Origin: Blasia pusilla | Lineage: Eukaryota > Marchantiophyta > Marchantiopsida > Blasiales | NCBI GenBank assembly: GCA_050084515.1 | Contig: CM114271.1 | Coordinates: 17,484,001-17,548,000, forward strand | Direction: 5' to 3' | DNA: 64,000 nucleotides | Shown: positions 34,120-45,147 of the stretch, in pieces | How positions within the stretch are numbered: position 1 is the stretch's first letter | How the letters are laid out: each line of letters begins with the position of its first letter | Notes under the pieces: model-generated | Told to the model about the DNA's origin: nothing | Seen by the model: only the letters and a program-made list of their open reading frames with translations | Database searches by the model: none | Translations under genes and position numbers: made by a program

Positions 34120-35220
34120 CTCGCGTGTGGGAGGATGGTAGAGTACAGTAGTGCCACATTTGGCTCAGAGAGAGCGCATTGTGCGACATGCCCATGAGGA
34201 GTTGGGACATTTTGGGGTAAAGCGTCGTATAGCTTACTCCTTGGCCAATATTGGTGGCGTGGCATGCATACTCAGTGCAGTGATTGGTGTCACGTTGTAT
34301 GGTTTGTGACCGGGTGAGGGCATCATTTAATGCCCCTACACCACAATTACACCCCTTGCCTATTATGGGGTTGGGTTACCGTTGGAGTGTGGACTTTATG
34401 GATATTACCGTTGGTATGCGACATCATCGATATGTGTTGGTGATGGTGGAGCACTTCTCCAAGTGGATTGAGTTGGTGGCATTACCGGACAAGGCAAGTG
34501 AGGAACGGCGTATGCGTTTGGATAGAGTGCTTAGTCATTTTGGTGCACCGGTGAAGTCTTGACCGACCGGTCTGAGTTTCAAGGTGAGTTTCAGGTCTTG
34601 TGTGACAAGGCGTTGATTGATCATCGGACCACGTCTCGAGATCATCCGAGGCGGATGGTTTGGCTGGCGTGTGGTTGACGGTGAAGAGGGCATTGCGCAA
34701 GTATGGCCTCTGAAGGGCATCTTGGAGACTATGATATTCGATTACCATGGTTAGCCATGGGGTATAGGTTCGATCGCCAAGCATCCTTGGCTTCCTTCTC
34801 ACCTTATTTTACATTATCGGCCGAGATCCGGACTTGCCAAAGACAATTGTCGGGAGTCTAGTGAGGTGGTGAACCTTGATGACCCAGAGATGTGGATGAG
34901 GGTGTGTTCTCAGCGGGCGGAGCTCTTAGGAGAGTTATGCCAACAACCTTTGAGAATCTTGCCATTGCTCAACACAGGGGATACGTTGTGGTATGCAACC
35001 ATTCGGGGTGGAGGTTATCGACCATCGATTCAGAGGTTCCATGTGGGGACTATGTCTATTTGCAGCAGATTGCCCGACAACGTTGGATGTGACGGCAGCC
35101 GCACTATTTTCTGAGTCGTGAGGTGTTAGCTTCCGGAGTTCTCATGTTGGAGGGTCGTGATGGAGTTGTTTGGAAGGACCATGTGCGTAATTGTGCGTCA
35201 TGTCATCTTCCAAATGTGGA
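34120..35220 (+). pseudogene. Integrase of the methyltransferase-gypsy element
   Basis: Seen: a broken zinc-binding region (RERIVRHAHEELGHFGVKRR, about 34170-34230) and CMVCDRVRASF. The catalytic core reads GLGYRWSVDFMDITVGMRHH and VLVMVEHFSKWIELVALPDK (first Asp in SVDFM, about 34391), with an FGAP segment near 34540 (second-Asp region). After broken sense, a C-terminal part VPCGDYVYLQQIARQR (about 35039) and VLASGVLMLEGRDGVVWKDH (35122-35181) resembles the gypsy integrase C-terminal beta-domain. A PHD finger follows instead of the chromodomain found in many plant gypsy elements. Confidence 0.65.
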
Positions 35221-35268
35221 TGGTATCTTGTTGACCCAAGCTTAGCCATGATACGTGCTAGCTTGAGG

Positions 35269-35400
35269 TGCATGTTGTGTGGGTCTGCTGTAACGCGGCC
35301 CGTATGTTGGTGTGTGATCGGTGTTCTAGGGGTTGGCACATGATGTGTTTGACTCCACGTTTGGATGTTGTTCCTCTTTGGAAGGTGGGTTTGTCCTCGA
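35269..35400 (+). pseudogene. PHD-type zinc finger at the integrase C-terminus
   Basis: Known role of the fold: binds histone H3 tails and reads their methylation state. Seen: CMLCGS (35269-35286), then after a one-base shift NAARMLVCDRCSRGWHMMCL (35292-35351), TPRLDVVP, W. The pattern C-x2-C ... (V)CDxC..GWH..CL.P.LD.VP..W is a PHD finger; the last Cys pair is degraded here, but the copy at 23.34-23.48 kb keeps WLYPRC. Two copies from different family members with the same position relative to the element end support a real domain. It is probably the tail of the integrase polyprotein and may steer insertion (inference). Confidence 0.6.
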
Positions 35401-35564
35401 TGTACTTAGGAGAGGTAGATGACTTGATCTTTGCATGATATGGATTACGGATGTGCGACTAACGATGGGGCAACCTAGCACCCGGCCTTCGATTCGGGCA
35501 CCCAAGAAGGTGTATAGCATGTAGTAGATGTATAGGGCTACCAGGAGTTAGAGGACCTAACCGC

Positions 35565-36160
35565 TTGATTAGGGGGCGAGTTGTGGTACACTTGCGTTTG
35601 TGGATACTCTCGTCTATGTTATGTATGTATGTGCGTATGGTATGTCGGCGATGTATGTTGTATGACGATGTGGATTCGACGACATTTGTCATGACCATAC
35701 GGATTATGTCGTAGAGTATGGTGTCTTTGGTAGAGGCCATTCCTTATGTAGGACCGTAGTGGCTTGGTAGAGATGTGGTTCCATATATAGGGTTGGGGGT
35801 TACTCACTTGGGGGTGACTTTCCTAGTAGGGCCCGCTCTTAGGTTGGAGGATATAAGGTGGATTGCCCTCAAAGAACAATCAGTTCTTTGAGTTGAGCTG
35901 CTATGCGTTGGGAGTTAGCCTTGGTAGTGAGTAGAGCTCTTGGCTATGGTGTTTCCATAAGCTTCGACCTAGATTCTCCCATCGTGGAGTGGGTTTGGCT
36001 CGATTGTATGTGATTGTAAACGTGTTTTATGACAATAGGTCTTTCACGGATTTAAGTTGTGGTACACTTGCGTTTGTGGATACTCTCATCTATGTTATGT
36101 ATGTAGGTGCGTATGGTATGTCAACGATGTATGTTGTATGACGATGTGGATTCGCACGAC
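35565..36160 (+). repeat. 3' LTR region with flanking 105-bp duplicated segment
   Basis: Order seen: purine tract TTAGGGGGCGAG (35569-35580), segment A (35579-35683, begins AGTTGTGGTACACTTGCG), LTR copy (35687-36053), segment A' (36055-36160, about 95% identical to A), then ACCAT. The purine tract looks like a polypurine tract but sits before A, not directly before the LTR copy. Segment A is absent next to the 5' LTR. So either the LTR is A plus the 366-bp unit and the insert is permuted, or A was duplicated. Confidence 0.75.
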
Positions 36161-36165
36161 ACCAT

Positions 36166-36925
36166 GGATGGTACCTAGACAGTTGGTTGTACATACTAAT
36201 GTTATGGATGCATCAATATCACAAGGAGTTGAAGAGAAAAATCCCATATCGGATTAGGTGGAGCCAAAATATATGGTGGAAAACTAAAATTTATTAAGCT
36301 CCATTTGTTTCCACCATGGACTTGGTGATGGTGGGAGTTGGGCTAGTTGAGGTATTTCAATTGGCTGGCACATTGTGTAAGCATGGATCGAGAGGTTACT
36401 ACCTCTTTGTATAGAGGTGGTTCACGAGGAGGTGGTGGACTAGCTTGCCCTTAGAGCATGTACTTGGGATGTTGCCTATTGGCTTGTGGCAAATTGTAAC
36501 TGCTAGGTTGATGGTAGATATGCCAAGTAGACTCACAATAGAATGAGCCAAGGTGAGATGAGGCTAGGTGTAGTGTTCTTGGAGAACTAGAGTGGGATGC
36601 TTTTCTTTATTTTTTTTGGGTTTTGTATACCCTAAGTATGGCATCTTACTTCATTCGGGAGCGTAACCCTTTATGTTAGGGAAGGCAGGAGTTTGGAGGT
36701 GGGGTTATGAAATTGAGAAATTGAGCCATGCCTCTTCCAAAGAAAGACCTACATAGGATGTGTTTCATCCACACAATTCATGAATCAAGAAGGGTTAGTT
36801 GTTCGAGTCCAACGAGAGTATGCACTACCAAGGATTGAGGCGTTGATATGGCTCCATTACAAATTTATTTTTTCCAAGAGCGATTACTTCACAAGTCCAT
36901 AATGAATGTTATGTTGCATGTCTAC
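36166..36925 (+). pseudogene. Retropepsin relic of the methyltransferase-gypsy family (copy at 36.65 kb)
   Basis: Sense on plus near 36640-36740: ILLHSGA, stop, PFMLGKAGVWRWGYEIEK, matching LLDSGAQ..LMLGKA....GY of the long copy with the catalytic Asp changed to His. The DNA around it, GTAACCCTTTATGTTAGGGA, is the same as GCATAACCCTTGATGTTAGG at 22.45 kb. It adjoins the 3' end of the 27-36 kb element, which may have inserted into this older copy. Confidence 0.55.
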
Positions 36926-37110
36926 TTCGTGTGACTCACATGGAGCTCATAACTTGCAAATTTTAGCTATAGGGACTCATAAGTTGCAACTTTAGGGGCT
37001 CTTGTTGGAGTCATAAGAACCTTGCAACTTGCGAATCCCCAAAATTGTAACTTGCATGCAAATTTGGGAGTCTTGCAATTTGCAAGTAATCATGTGTGAG
37101 TCTCGAAACT
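36926..37110. repeat. Cluster of AACTTGCAA/TTGCAAGT words
   Basis: At least seven variants of CTTGCAA or TTGCAAG in both orientations (AACTTGCAAATTTT, AAGTTGCAACTTT, CTTGCAACTTGCG and others). Resembles subterminal repeats of DNA transposons, but no end was identified. Confidence 0.45.
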
Positions 37111-39230
37111 AAAACCTTGGCCATGAATCCTCATTTGGAATCCAAAATCCTCCATTCTCACTTTTTCTCTTAAATTTCCAAGACTCATCTCCTCACTTTG
37201 CAACTATTTTATTTCTATAATAGAGATAAGTCTTGAGAATTTGGTGGGTAGGCAAAACATTTTTAATGATGAAGGACATAAAGATGAATGAAGTTCATAG
37301 TATTAATACATTTTTTTCAAATTTATTAATTCTAAATGATAATAATTGAAGGAGGGGAAAACAATAAGCAAAGTCATCCGTAAGGAAAAATTGTAAGGAG
37401 TCAAATCCCCCTTAAAAAGTGCTTTGTAGACCCAAAAATGAGTTCAGTTTTTTGGCTCAATTTCAGACTCATAGGAAAACCTACTTTGCAAGTGGAACAA
37501 ACTACTCCTTGCACTTGCTATTCTATGACCACTAGTTTAAGCCCATGCGATGCACGGGCTTAAATTACATCCCATAGTTCTCAAGTGCCATTTTAAATTG
37601 ATCTGGGCAATACTGTTGGTTTAGAAAGTAAACGATCTTATTACTTGAAAGTGCAAAGTGTCAAGATGAGAGGTGTTTGAAAAATAGAAGGACACTCTCC
37701 AATAATAGTTTAGATTTTGCAAGTGAGTTGTGAGTGATTTGTTGCAACTTATTTGTGACTACGTAGACTCATAATCATTTGCGAATGACTAGGAAAATGA
37801 TTCCTTGGTTTAGAATCCTATATTCTTAACCAATGAGGTTAATCGATATCTTACGAGATGATGAAGTTAGAGGTCTATGCATGGATAAAAAAATTACCGT
37901 TAATGTCTTTTGATCGCAACGGGAGCAAAGTATTTACCACAAGGTATGCAATAAACTTTAGGAAGAGACATTGAAGAACAAAGGGTGACAAGGGGAAGAG
38001 GTGGAAGGGGAATAAGGTGATGATAGATGATGTTATGGGGTAAGTGAGTTGGAGTAGGAGGAATGATAAGCGTAGAAAATATGGGAGTTGGGAGCAAGGG
38101 TTCATAAAAGATATGTGGGGATGACAAAGTACTAGTATGATTTGCTAGCAATAGGGATACAGGTTATGAAAAGTGGGAAAGATAAAGAGTGAATAAGAGG
38201 AGGATAAGAAATAAATATAAATATTACTTTCTTATACCTATTATACTAGTGTGATAGATATATGAGTATTAAGAGGAAAATGCCAAGATCAAAGAGGAGA
38301 AGGAGAACTAGGATGAGAGGTTATAGGTGAAAAAGGACATATGAAAGCACATAAACAAGAAGATAGATTTTTCAACTCCATGAAAATAAAATAAGATATA
38401 TTTACATTATTCAAGATGAGAGGGAAAATAATAAGAAATAGTAAAGGGAAGAATTAACAATAAGATCCATTATAAGAATAATGGGTTCCATTAAGAACAT
38501 ATTAAGATGGGAAGTATTAAGGTTAGATAAAAGTGATTTTATGATGATAAATCACTTCAAGCAAGATAAGAAGGAATCGAACATGAGGAAAAAGAAGAAG
38601 ATGCAACATACATGTTACAAAAAGAATCGGATCAAGAGTATGAATCTTAAAGTCCTTCCGGAGATAGCACGAAAGAACAAGGTTTGGCCATCATGTGTTA
38701 AACGGTTGAGAAAAGAAAGAGGAACACTTTCATATAGTTGTTAGCCTAATACTTGTGCTATTCACAAATGAAAAACACCCGTGAAAGGCCTCTTGCTCAT
38801 TGAGTTAAGCTTAGCTCAACTCTTCTCTTTTGTTATGTTAATTTAGTTCTTATGTTACACGTGTCATCACCAAAGGAGTCTAAAATGTACATGTGTCACC
38901 ATCGGAGGAAGGGATCTTCATATCCCATCCTCTTACAAAAAAAGTCATAAAAAGAATGCAATATATGAAAATCCCTATACCCCCGTTTGTTTCATGATGG
39001 ATTTTCCATCCAAATCTATACTATAATGCGAGGAGGGGGGGGGTTACCTCTTTTGGAAAGAAAAAAAATCCCAAAGAAGTGAAGCCCTCCATAAATAATC
39101 TATACTCTTAACATGGGGTTACTAAATGGAGGAAGGGAGAAGAAAAAGCCATTGAGTACTGTTATAAGGGACCCAACGCTAATTTTCCCGTCCCTAATCA
39201 AATCTGCTACCTAAAAGTGGAGTCGTTTCA
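37111..39230. other. AT-rich intergenic stretch
   Basis: No gene recognised. Purine-rich from 38.1 to 38.7 kb. Around 38980-39200 there are MITE-like features (CCCGTTTGTTTCATGATGGA, then a poly-G tract), without proven ends. Confidence 0.4.
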
Positions 39231-39317
39231 GTTTCTGCTCCTTTTAGTTACATGTGTCATTGTGAGGAGGCACGGGCTATTGTATCCACACAATAGTGTG
39301 TGATAGTTACGATGTTT

Positions 39318-39378
39318 GGGGCTGCAGATGGGGAAGAGGTGGCGCACCTCGCCCACTCTCTTCCCCATCTGCAGCCCC
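39318..39378. repeat. Perfect inverted repeat, 21-bp arms, 19-bp spacer
   Basis: Arms 39318-39338 (GGGGCTGCAGATGGGGAAGAG, given here as positions for its last base) and 39358-39378 are exact reverse complements. It lies at the broken 3' end of the GT92 relic. Confidence 0.9.
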
Positions 39379-39399
39379 AGATGCAGCGTGTTGTCTATG

Positions 39400-41075
39400 A
39401 GCCTCCGCGAGAATGGTGGTTTTCGAGCTTCGAATGCGCGCAAGTCATCCAGAGATGGTGGTGTCTTCGGGGCGGAAGCGGATTTTCGCCCTCCTGCGTG
39501 GATGAGCTCCGGCGCGACGGCGTCATGCAACTCCGGCGGGGTAGACGAACTCGTCGGCGTCTGCGAAGAGAATCCACTCGCAATCCGCCCTCCCAGCAGA
39601 GTGCGATGGGAGAAACCCGCCTCTTGCGTCTTGATCCAGGGCCACGGAATGCGATTATCGCGATCGATGTTGTACTTCCCTTCCAGGTTCTTGAGAACCT
39701 CACGATACGATGTCGTCGTCGTTGTTGTTGTCGTCGGTACCATTTCACTATCCCTAGAAATCCATGATAAATGATCCACTCTTTGAAAAGCGCACCCCCT
39801 CGTTCGAGCATGGTACACGCACAGATGTGGAACCTCCTTTGCGCCGGCTGCGGATTCATGGCGGCCTTGGGAGTGTCAAAGTACACGACTGTGCGGAAAA
39901 CACCGACCTTGGGGAGGAAGAGGCTCACAGGCGATCCCTTTAATTATGGAATGAGATCCGGAGGCGGTTGCTTGCACCTCACCACTTCTTGAGCGATCAA
40001 ACGAACCTTCGTGATGACTTCCGCCCCCGGACAGCCGAAACGGTAGCTCAATCGGTCCAGATCTTTCGAATGGTTGTTGGGTTTCCCTTGGATGTCCACA
40101 AGCCCCTTGGCGAACAACAACACGTCGTCGGAAAGGGTCACGGTCTCATAGACCAGTTGTCGGTAGGAAGAATTCGACAGGTACTGCGCCGTCGAATGTA
40201 GGACGACCTTAGAGTCCGTGAAGATGAGTGTGGCCTCTTTGGATTCAGACAGCAACCCATTCGGATGCTTGCACCTCACGCCACGACCGTTTTCGTCATC
40301 TTTCCACTCGACGGTGAAGATTCCGCTCTTGTACTTCTTACCGAACAAGCCTTTGGATTGCGTCCTTTCGGGCAGATTGGACACATCCTTATGTTTTTTT
40401 TCACCAACAAAGATAACTTCATCCGGAAATTCCACGATGTCTCGAATTGTCACTAGACCGGAGCTGTGGGGATAACATGGTAGGGATCCTCGACAAGATC
40501 CCGGGGCGCTTGCGGCCTGTCCGTTTTAGTTTGAATATGCCAACCCCCACGAGTTGTGCCGGGTGTTTGCACAATCATGCGATCATTCGCGACGCTTGGT
40601 CGATTGGCCTTGATCGATGACTCGGTCGGATCGCAGGGTTCCCTCACTATTACTCATTCGATTGCAGGGTTCCTTCACTATTAGTCATTCGATTGCGGGG
40701 TTTCTACATCGACACAGAGTGGTGGTGAAATTCAACACAATTGCTTCAAGGGTTCCACGGTGTCGATTCTACACTCCCCTCTCTCATCTCTGCTGCAACT
40801 TCAATGAGCATTCCTACTCTCTTACGCTCATTCCATGATCGATCATTGAGAAGTCGATGAAGGATTCGTTTCTTTCCCGGAGAGACCTCATCGGCTAGAT
40901 GCAATCTACTCTCTGGGTGTGAAAGGTACTCAACTTCGAAATCTTGACTGACCATGAGCGTCGTGGCCACTAACACCAAAGACATCAAAGCTAGGAGGAG
41001 AGTTTTCCATGATCCACCCAACCAGCTCGAGGCCGCCTTAGCTCTCATCGGCTTCCCTCTAATTGCTGGCGCCAT
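39400..41075 (-). pseudogene. GT92-family (DUF23) glycosyltransferase relic
   Basis: Family role: Golgi type II membrane glycosyltransferases; in plants GT92 enzymes extend beta-1,4-galactan. Seen on minus: the first part (41075-40746) has a cytosolic basic head and one membrane segment LLLALMSLVLVATTLMV. A probable intron follows (to about 40455). Then come DIVEFPDEVIFVGEKKHKD, KQPPPDLIP, an in-frame TAA (39945), VSLFLPKVGVFRTVVYFDTP, HICACTMLE, LFKEWIIYHGFLGIVKWY, an Asp/Asn-rich DNNNDDD box in a shifted frame, YNIDR, PWPWIKTQEAGFSH, and CEWILFADADEFVYPAG with the DXD-type metal site, in a third frame. The CACTML, WIIYH, TQEAGFSH and DADEF words are GT92 hallmarks. The stop, at least two frameshifts and the missing C-terminal half show a pseudogene. 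It is divergent from the GT2 relic next to it. Confidence 0.75.
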
Positions 41076-41293
41076 GCTTTAGGATCGATCCGTCCTGGTA
41101 ACAAACACGAGTGAGACAACGAAACTGCATCCGAACACACTCCTCTTCATCCCTCCGAACAATCTCCTCCATCCACGGTCTTCTCACTCACGAACCACAG
41201 TTAAAACTACATTTTTTGTCAAAGAAAAGCTTCCGAATACTTGCAATCCCAACTTTTGAACATGTAGTCCTCTCTCTCTCTCGGTGAGATGAA

Positions 41294-42262
41294 TTGATCT
41301 CTCAGGAGAAAAATTGTGAACGCAAGGTTCTTTGGACTGTTGAGTTGCACGTCATAGCCGATCTTAGAAAAATGAGCAAGATTACGAGGTTGCTCTTGGG
41401 TTCAGGTTCAACTTGTAACATGCAATCTGGTCAGTGGAAGGCTAACCAAGAGATGAATTGGTTTAATTCACGCAATCAACTCATAATTAGCGTGAACAAG
41501 AATTCCAACCTCAATCGATCACTGAAGACACCACCACCGCTTATGCTCTGGTCAAGGAAGGCTTCAGATCAGTCTACCTAAGCGAGAAGTTGCAAATCGG
41601 ACTTACGCCGTGGACATTTGAAGGATACATCAAGCAACGCATAGGATGGGGCCAAGGAGCAATTAATGGAGCAATCCCAAGCCACATCGAAAGTCATGCT
41701 CGATAGGAAAAGCAAACTCAACTTTGACCTCAAAGTCCTCTACTTCTGGCACTCACGATATTACTTCCTCTCCATTGTGAACGTCATACTGTCTCAACCA
41801 TGTTCAGTTCTCTAATCTTCAAAGTCGATTCGAATCGATCGACCTCGAAAGTCGCCAACTCTTTCGGCCGGCCTAAACACAACCTCATCCTCTGGCGCCT
41901 CGCATGGATGTCCATGTGGCTAACGGTGCCCCAAAGGCGTCTGAGCGAAGCCGGGATGAATCCACCTTTTGGTGGATGACCCCCTTCTTTGTCAAGATGA
42001 TCATGGATGCTCTCTTCAACTTCAAGTCCACATTCAAGTTCGTGCCCACCAGCAATATCGACTGTAATGCCAGCCAAGGAAATACGTCTGCGCTCAAGAA
42101 GCAGTTGAGCCAACTCAAGCACGTAAAGTTCCATGTGTGTGACACCACGGTGATCCTTATTGTGGTTTCTTGTAAAATGTACTTTGCAGTCACCCAGTAT
42201 GGGATTCGCAATTGCACAAAATGCTTCTATGCAATCGGGCTGTCATTTTTCCTATCCTAGCT
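41294..42262 (+). pseudogene. Processive GT2 glycosyltransferase (cellulose/curdlan-synthase-like) relic
   Basis: Family role: membrane enzymes that polymerise beta-glucans from UDP-glucose. Seen on plus: QSITEDTTTAYALVKEGFRS (41512-41571) carries the TED catalytic motif; VYLSEKLQIGLTPWTFEGYI, KQRIGWGQGAIN (41572-41667) carries the Q..RW-type motif with the key Arg changed to Gly. In a shifted frame follow LNFDLKVLYFWHSRYYFLSI and VNVILSQ, a membrane-like part; then STFWWMTPFFVKMIMDALF, FKFVPTSN and a hydrophobic end (41955-42260). GLGSGST..M-like sense upstream (about 41395) may be the preceding part. The Arg loss, the stop after IESHAR and frame changes argue for a pseudogene. Whether plant or bacterial-type GT2 cannot be told from here. 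Confidence 0.6.
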
Positions 42263-42769
42263 TCTAACAAAAATTTCTTGGTGGGTGCCAAGTCAGATCT
42301 TGTCGTAATTATGAGCCAAAAATTATCTCTTCTCCGATCCGGTGCATGCTTTACCATTGTCATTACCAACTACTGATTTAGTTAACTTGCTCTCTAGCAA
42401 CTATCCCTCTCTAAATTGTGAGACTACAATTTTGGACCTTACGTTCACCTCCTCTTGCACACATGTATTTCATTACTCCTGCACCTGAAAGTCTACTCAC
42501 AACTGATTGGGTCTTCCGAGCGACGGCCTTGTGTGTTTTGGTTGCGCGGTAGCAGGTTCGATAGCATGGTTCCAACTCTATGAGCGACAGGCGAAGAGCC
42601 AAGGTGGGAAAATTGGTTGGAGAGGGTCATATTCTTCATTGGTTGGAGAGTGTATTCGTGGGAGTCCTTTGGATTGAACACAAGAAAGTCCCATGCACGC
42701 CATTAATTTACAAACTTTTTTTTCTGAGGATCACATAGGATCTTATAAGTAGAGACTATATCGTCTCTG

Positions 42770-42905
42770 GCCATGGTGGACAGTGTGGAACGTTTGTGGG
42801 TTGAAGGCCAGAGGATTGGGAAGTTGCATGCTCGAATCTGAGTGCACGCAGGTTGGGTGTGAAATTGGACATATGTTATTATTTAAAAATAAAAAAAAAT
42901 TTTAT
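42770..42905 (+). mobile_element. Possible tRNA-derived SINE
   Basis: TGGTGGACAGTGTGG (42774) resembles a Pol III A box and TGCTCGAATCT (42829) a B box, 55 bp apart. A tail TATTTAAAAATAAAAAAAAA follows at about 42880-42900. No target duplication was found, so this is tentative. Confidence 0.35.
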
Positions 42906-43911
42906 TTTAGTGTAAAATTTGATGCCGTGCATCGTACGGACATTCTCACTAGTTTCTATTAAAATTTTTATGAATTTTCCATCCAAGCTTCTATTAAAAT
43001 TTATATTTCTAGACAAGCCATCTAAAACCGGACTACTCGCATACAACCTATCTAAGATTCTAAACCAGACTGGCTTTATTCGTGCGTGCTACCCGGTGAC
43101 GTGGTACGATTTCCGGTGTGATAGCTCTCACAATACGGTCCGGGCTTATTCAGCGCTGACTCACTCACTGACCTGTGCGGTGTGGTACAAATAAATATAG
43201 TTACTTTCTCCGTGTTCGAGATTCCCCGCTCAACGGGAAACCTACTCCCTAAGGAATGGGAATTGTGCTCACACAAGGAAGCGGCGGTGCAGAGTTCGTG
43301 GCGGAAAAAGAGGTCTCAATAACCCATCAAAGACTCAGAGAGTCATAGCCGGCCTTCACGTACTCAGGTTGGGGAGGCTGTGCCGTAGGTAAGTGGCGAA
43401 GAGGAGATGGAACTTGCACACTCAACACTTGTCGATACTCGGCAGTTACGTCTACTCTGGAAGGTGGATACGGTCTGGGAGATAAGGGAAAAAGTAGTCG
43501 TACTTTGGGCTATGTCGGGAGGGCACGTCGGAGTTGCGTAGAAAGTTAGAAACTGTGGGTCGTGGAGAGGAAGGGAGGAATTGAAGACATGGAGGTGTTG
43601 TAAAAGTGTGGAGACTCCGGTCCGTTCATTCATGAGACTCGGGGGAGACGCACGAGCGCGTGGAAGGGGACTGCACACGTCACTGGATTTCAGTGAGAGC
43701 TTCGTGGGGTGAGATCTTTTCGTCTCATTTCGAACAGGAGACTGAAAGGGAGCAAGCTGATCACTGCGAGTGGCCCGTCGTAGATCTCGTCACATTACTT
43801 TGAAGTGCTTAAGACGGCTCGATCACAGCGAACAGGCGAAGGGTTTTGTGCGGCGATAGGCGGTAGCAGTTTCGGTTGGGATTCGACATTAGTGATTTGT
43901 CTGAGGACGGG
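42906..43911. other. Upstream region of the fatty alcohol oxidase gene
   Basis: No gene recognised. It rises in GC content toward the gene. It should hold promoter and 5' UTR, but no certain TATA box or start site can be named. Confidence 0.4.
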
Positions 43912-45110
43912 ATGGGAATTCAGGAGCTGCCTGAGAGAGGGCATCCTGAATTGAGGGCCGGACTTCCGCCCCACCCTCACAAATTTGGCTCGCGGCAGAT
44001 GAGAGCTCTTTCTGCACTGTGCGATACGTTCGTCCCTTCTCTTCCACTGGAAGCGTCTGGTCTTCCTCTCGACGTCAAATATGGCGAGGAGATTCGAGCC
44101 AAGAGCAGCTCTGACGATATCGCCGCCTTTTACCGTTTGTCGGCTTCTGATCTGGGGGTACCACTCGGGGTATATTCTTGCTTTCAGCCCTCACAAAGTT
44201 GTCAAATTTCTTCAGGTTGTCGACATCTGCAGTCCTCCTGGCACTGCAACATATGTGTGTACTGTTTCAGGCTCTTTTTGATCTTTTAGAGGGGGACGAG
44301 CGATTTTTCTCCACACTCCTGCAATCGAGCGAACGTCGCTCTCGTCTTACGCCCGTCCTCGAGATTACTTGTGATGTAAACTACGCAGCCGAGTAGAACA
44401 AGTAGTTGTGCAAGCGCTTCCCTGCAAAGAGCGTCCCCTATATCTCGTCCTCATCTCTACCAAGTGGGTCGTTGCTCTAGCTGAATCGAGGACAGGTTAT
44501 CCACACTTTTCCCACCGCGAACTGAGTACCATGTTTGGACTGGCATGTTCCTTGTCCTGTGATCTCTCGTCGCTTTTAGCTCGCATATCGGAGGAAGAAT
44601 CTGCGGACGTCTCTCGTTACTTGGTGACTTGTATCCGCGGGGAAGGAGCTCTCTTGTCTGTACATGAACCGAATCGGTCGGTAAGTTGGACGGGTCAGTC
44701 TCTCTTTAGCAGAATGCTGTCGTGAAATATGCGCGAGTTGGAGGGATAGAACGCGATGATGAGAGTTGGAGTGCTCTACTACGCCTTGGAACGCTGTCTG
44801 AGAGGGAAGACGTTCTTTGGGTGGGAAGAAACACAACGTAAAGTTGTGTAAGATACAGAGGACTATGAATTGTCAGGCCATCCTCCAAGAACTTCATACC
44901 GAATCTCCTGTGCAGAAGTTGACGTTGTATGGGAACGCTGTCTGAGAGAGGTGACTTTCTTGGATGGGAAAGGTTGGGAAGAAACACAAAGTAGACTTGT
45001 AAGATCTGAAGGAACCGTGCATTACCTGATCATCCCCCGAGTATCCTGTCTAGAAGTTGGCAGCGAATGATGGGATTTTGTATCATTTTCTGTGCATCGC
45101 TACTCCTGAT

Positions 45111-45147
<37 letters not shown>

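Larger units (their letters stand above)
27137..36165 (+). mobile_element. Ty3-gypsy retrotransposon encoding a DNA methyltransferase and a PHD finger
   Basis: Seen: a 366-bp repeat (27142-27507) recurs directly at 35687-36053, and ACCAT occurs at both outer edges (27137-27141 and 36161-36165), so this is one inserted unit of about 9 kb. Plus-strand domain order: gag (29.0-29.8), retropepsin (30.3-30.6), cytosine-5 methyltransferase (31.1-32.2), reverse transcriptase and RNase H (32.6-33.8), integrase (34.1-35.2), PHD finger (35.27-35.40). The RT-RNaseH-INT order defines Ty3-gypsy. Many frameshifts and stops make it inactive. The 3' side is unusual: a 105-bp segment occurs both before and after the 3' LTR. 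Related fragments at 0.3-2.5, 4.9, 22.3-23.5, 25.8 and 36.6 kb show a local family. Confidence 0.8.

Noticed and set aside
39300-39774. Plus-strand frames of about 150 codons
   Set aside because: Antisense of the GT92 relic, which has clear family motifs on minus.
45113-45143. (TC)n run as a promoter element
   Set aside because: It lies inside intron 1 just before an acceptor, not upstream of the first exon.
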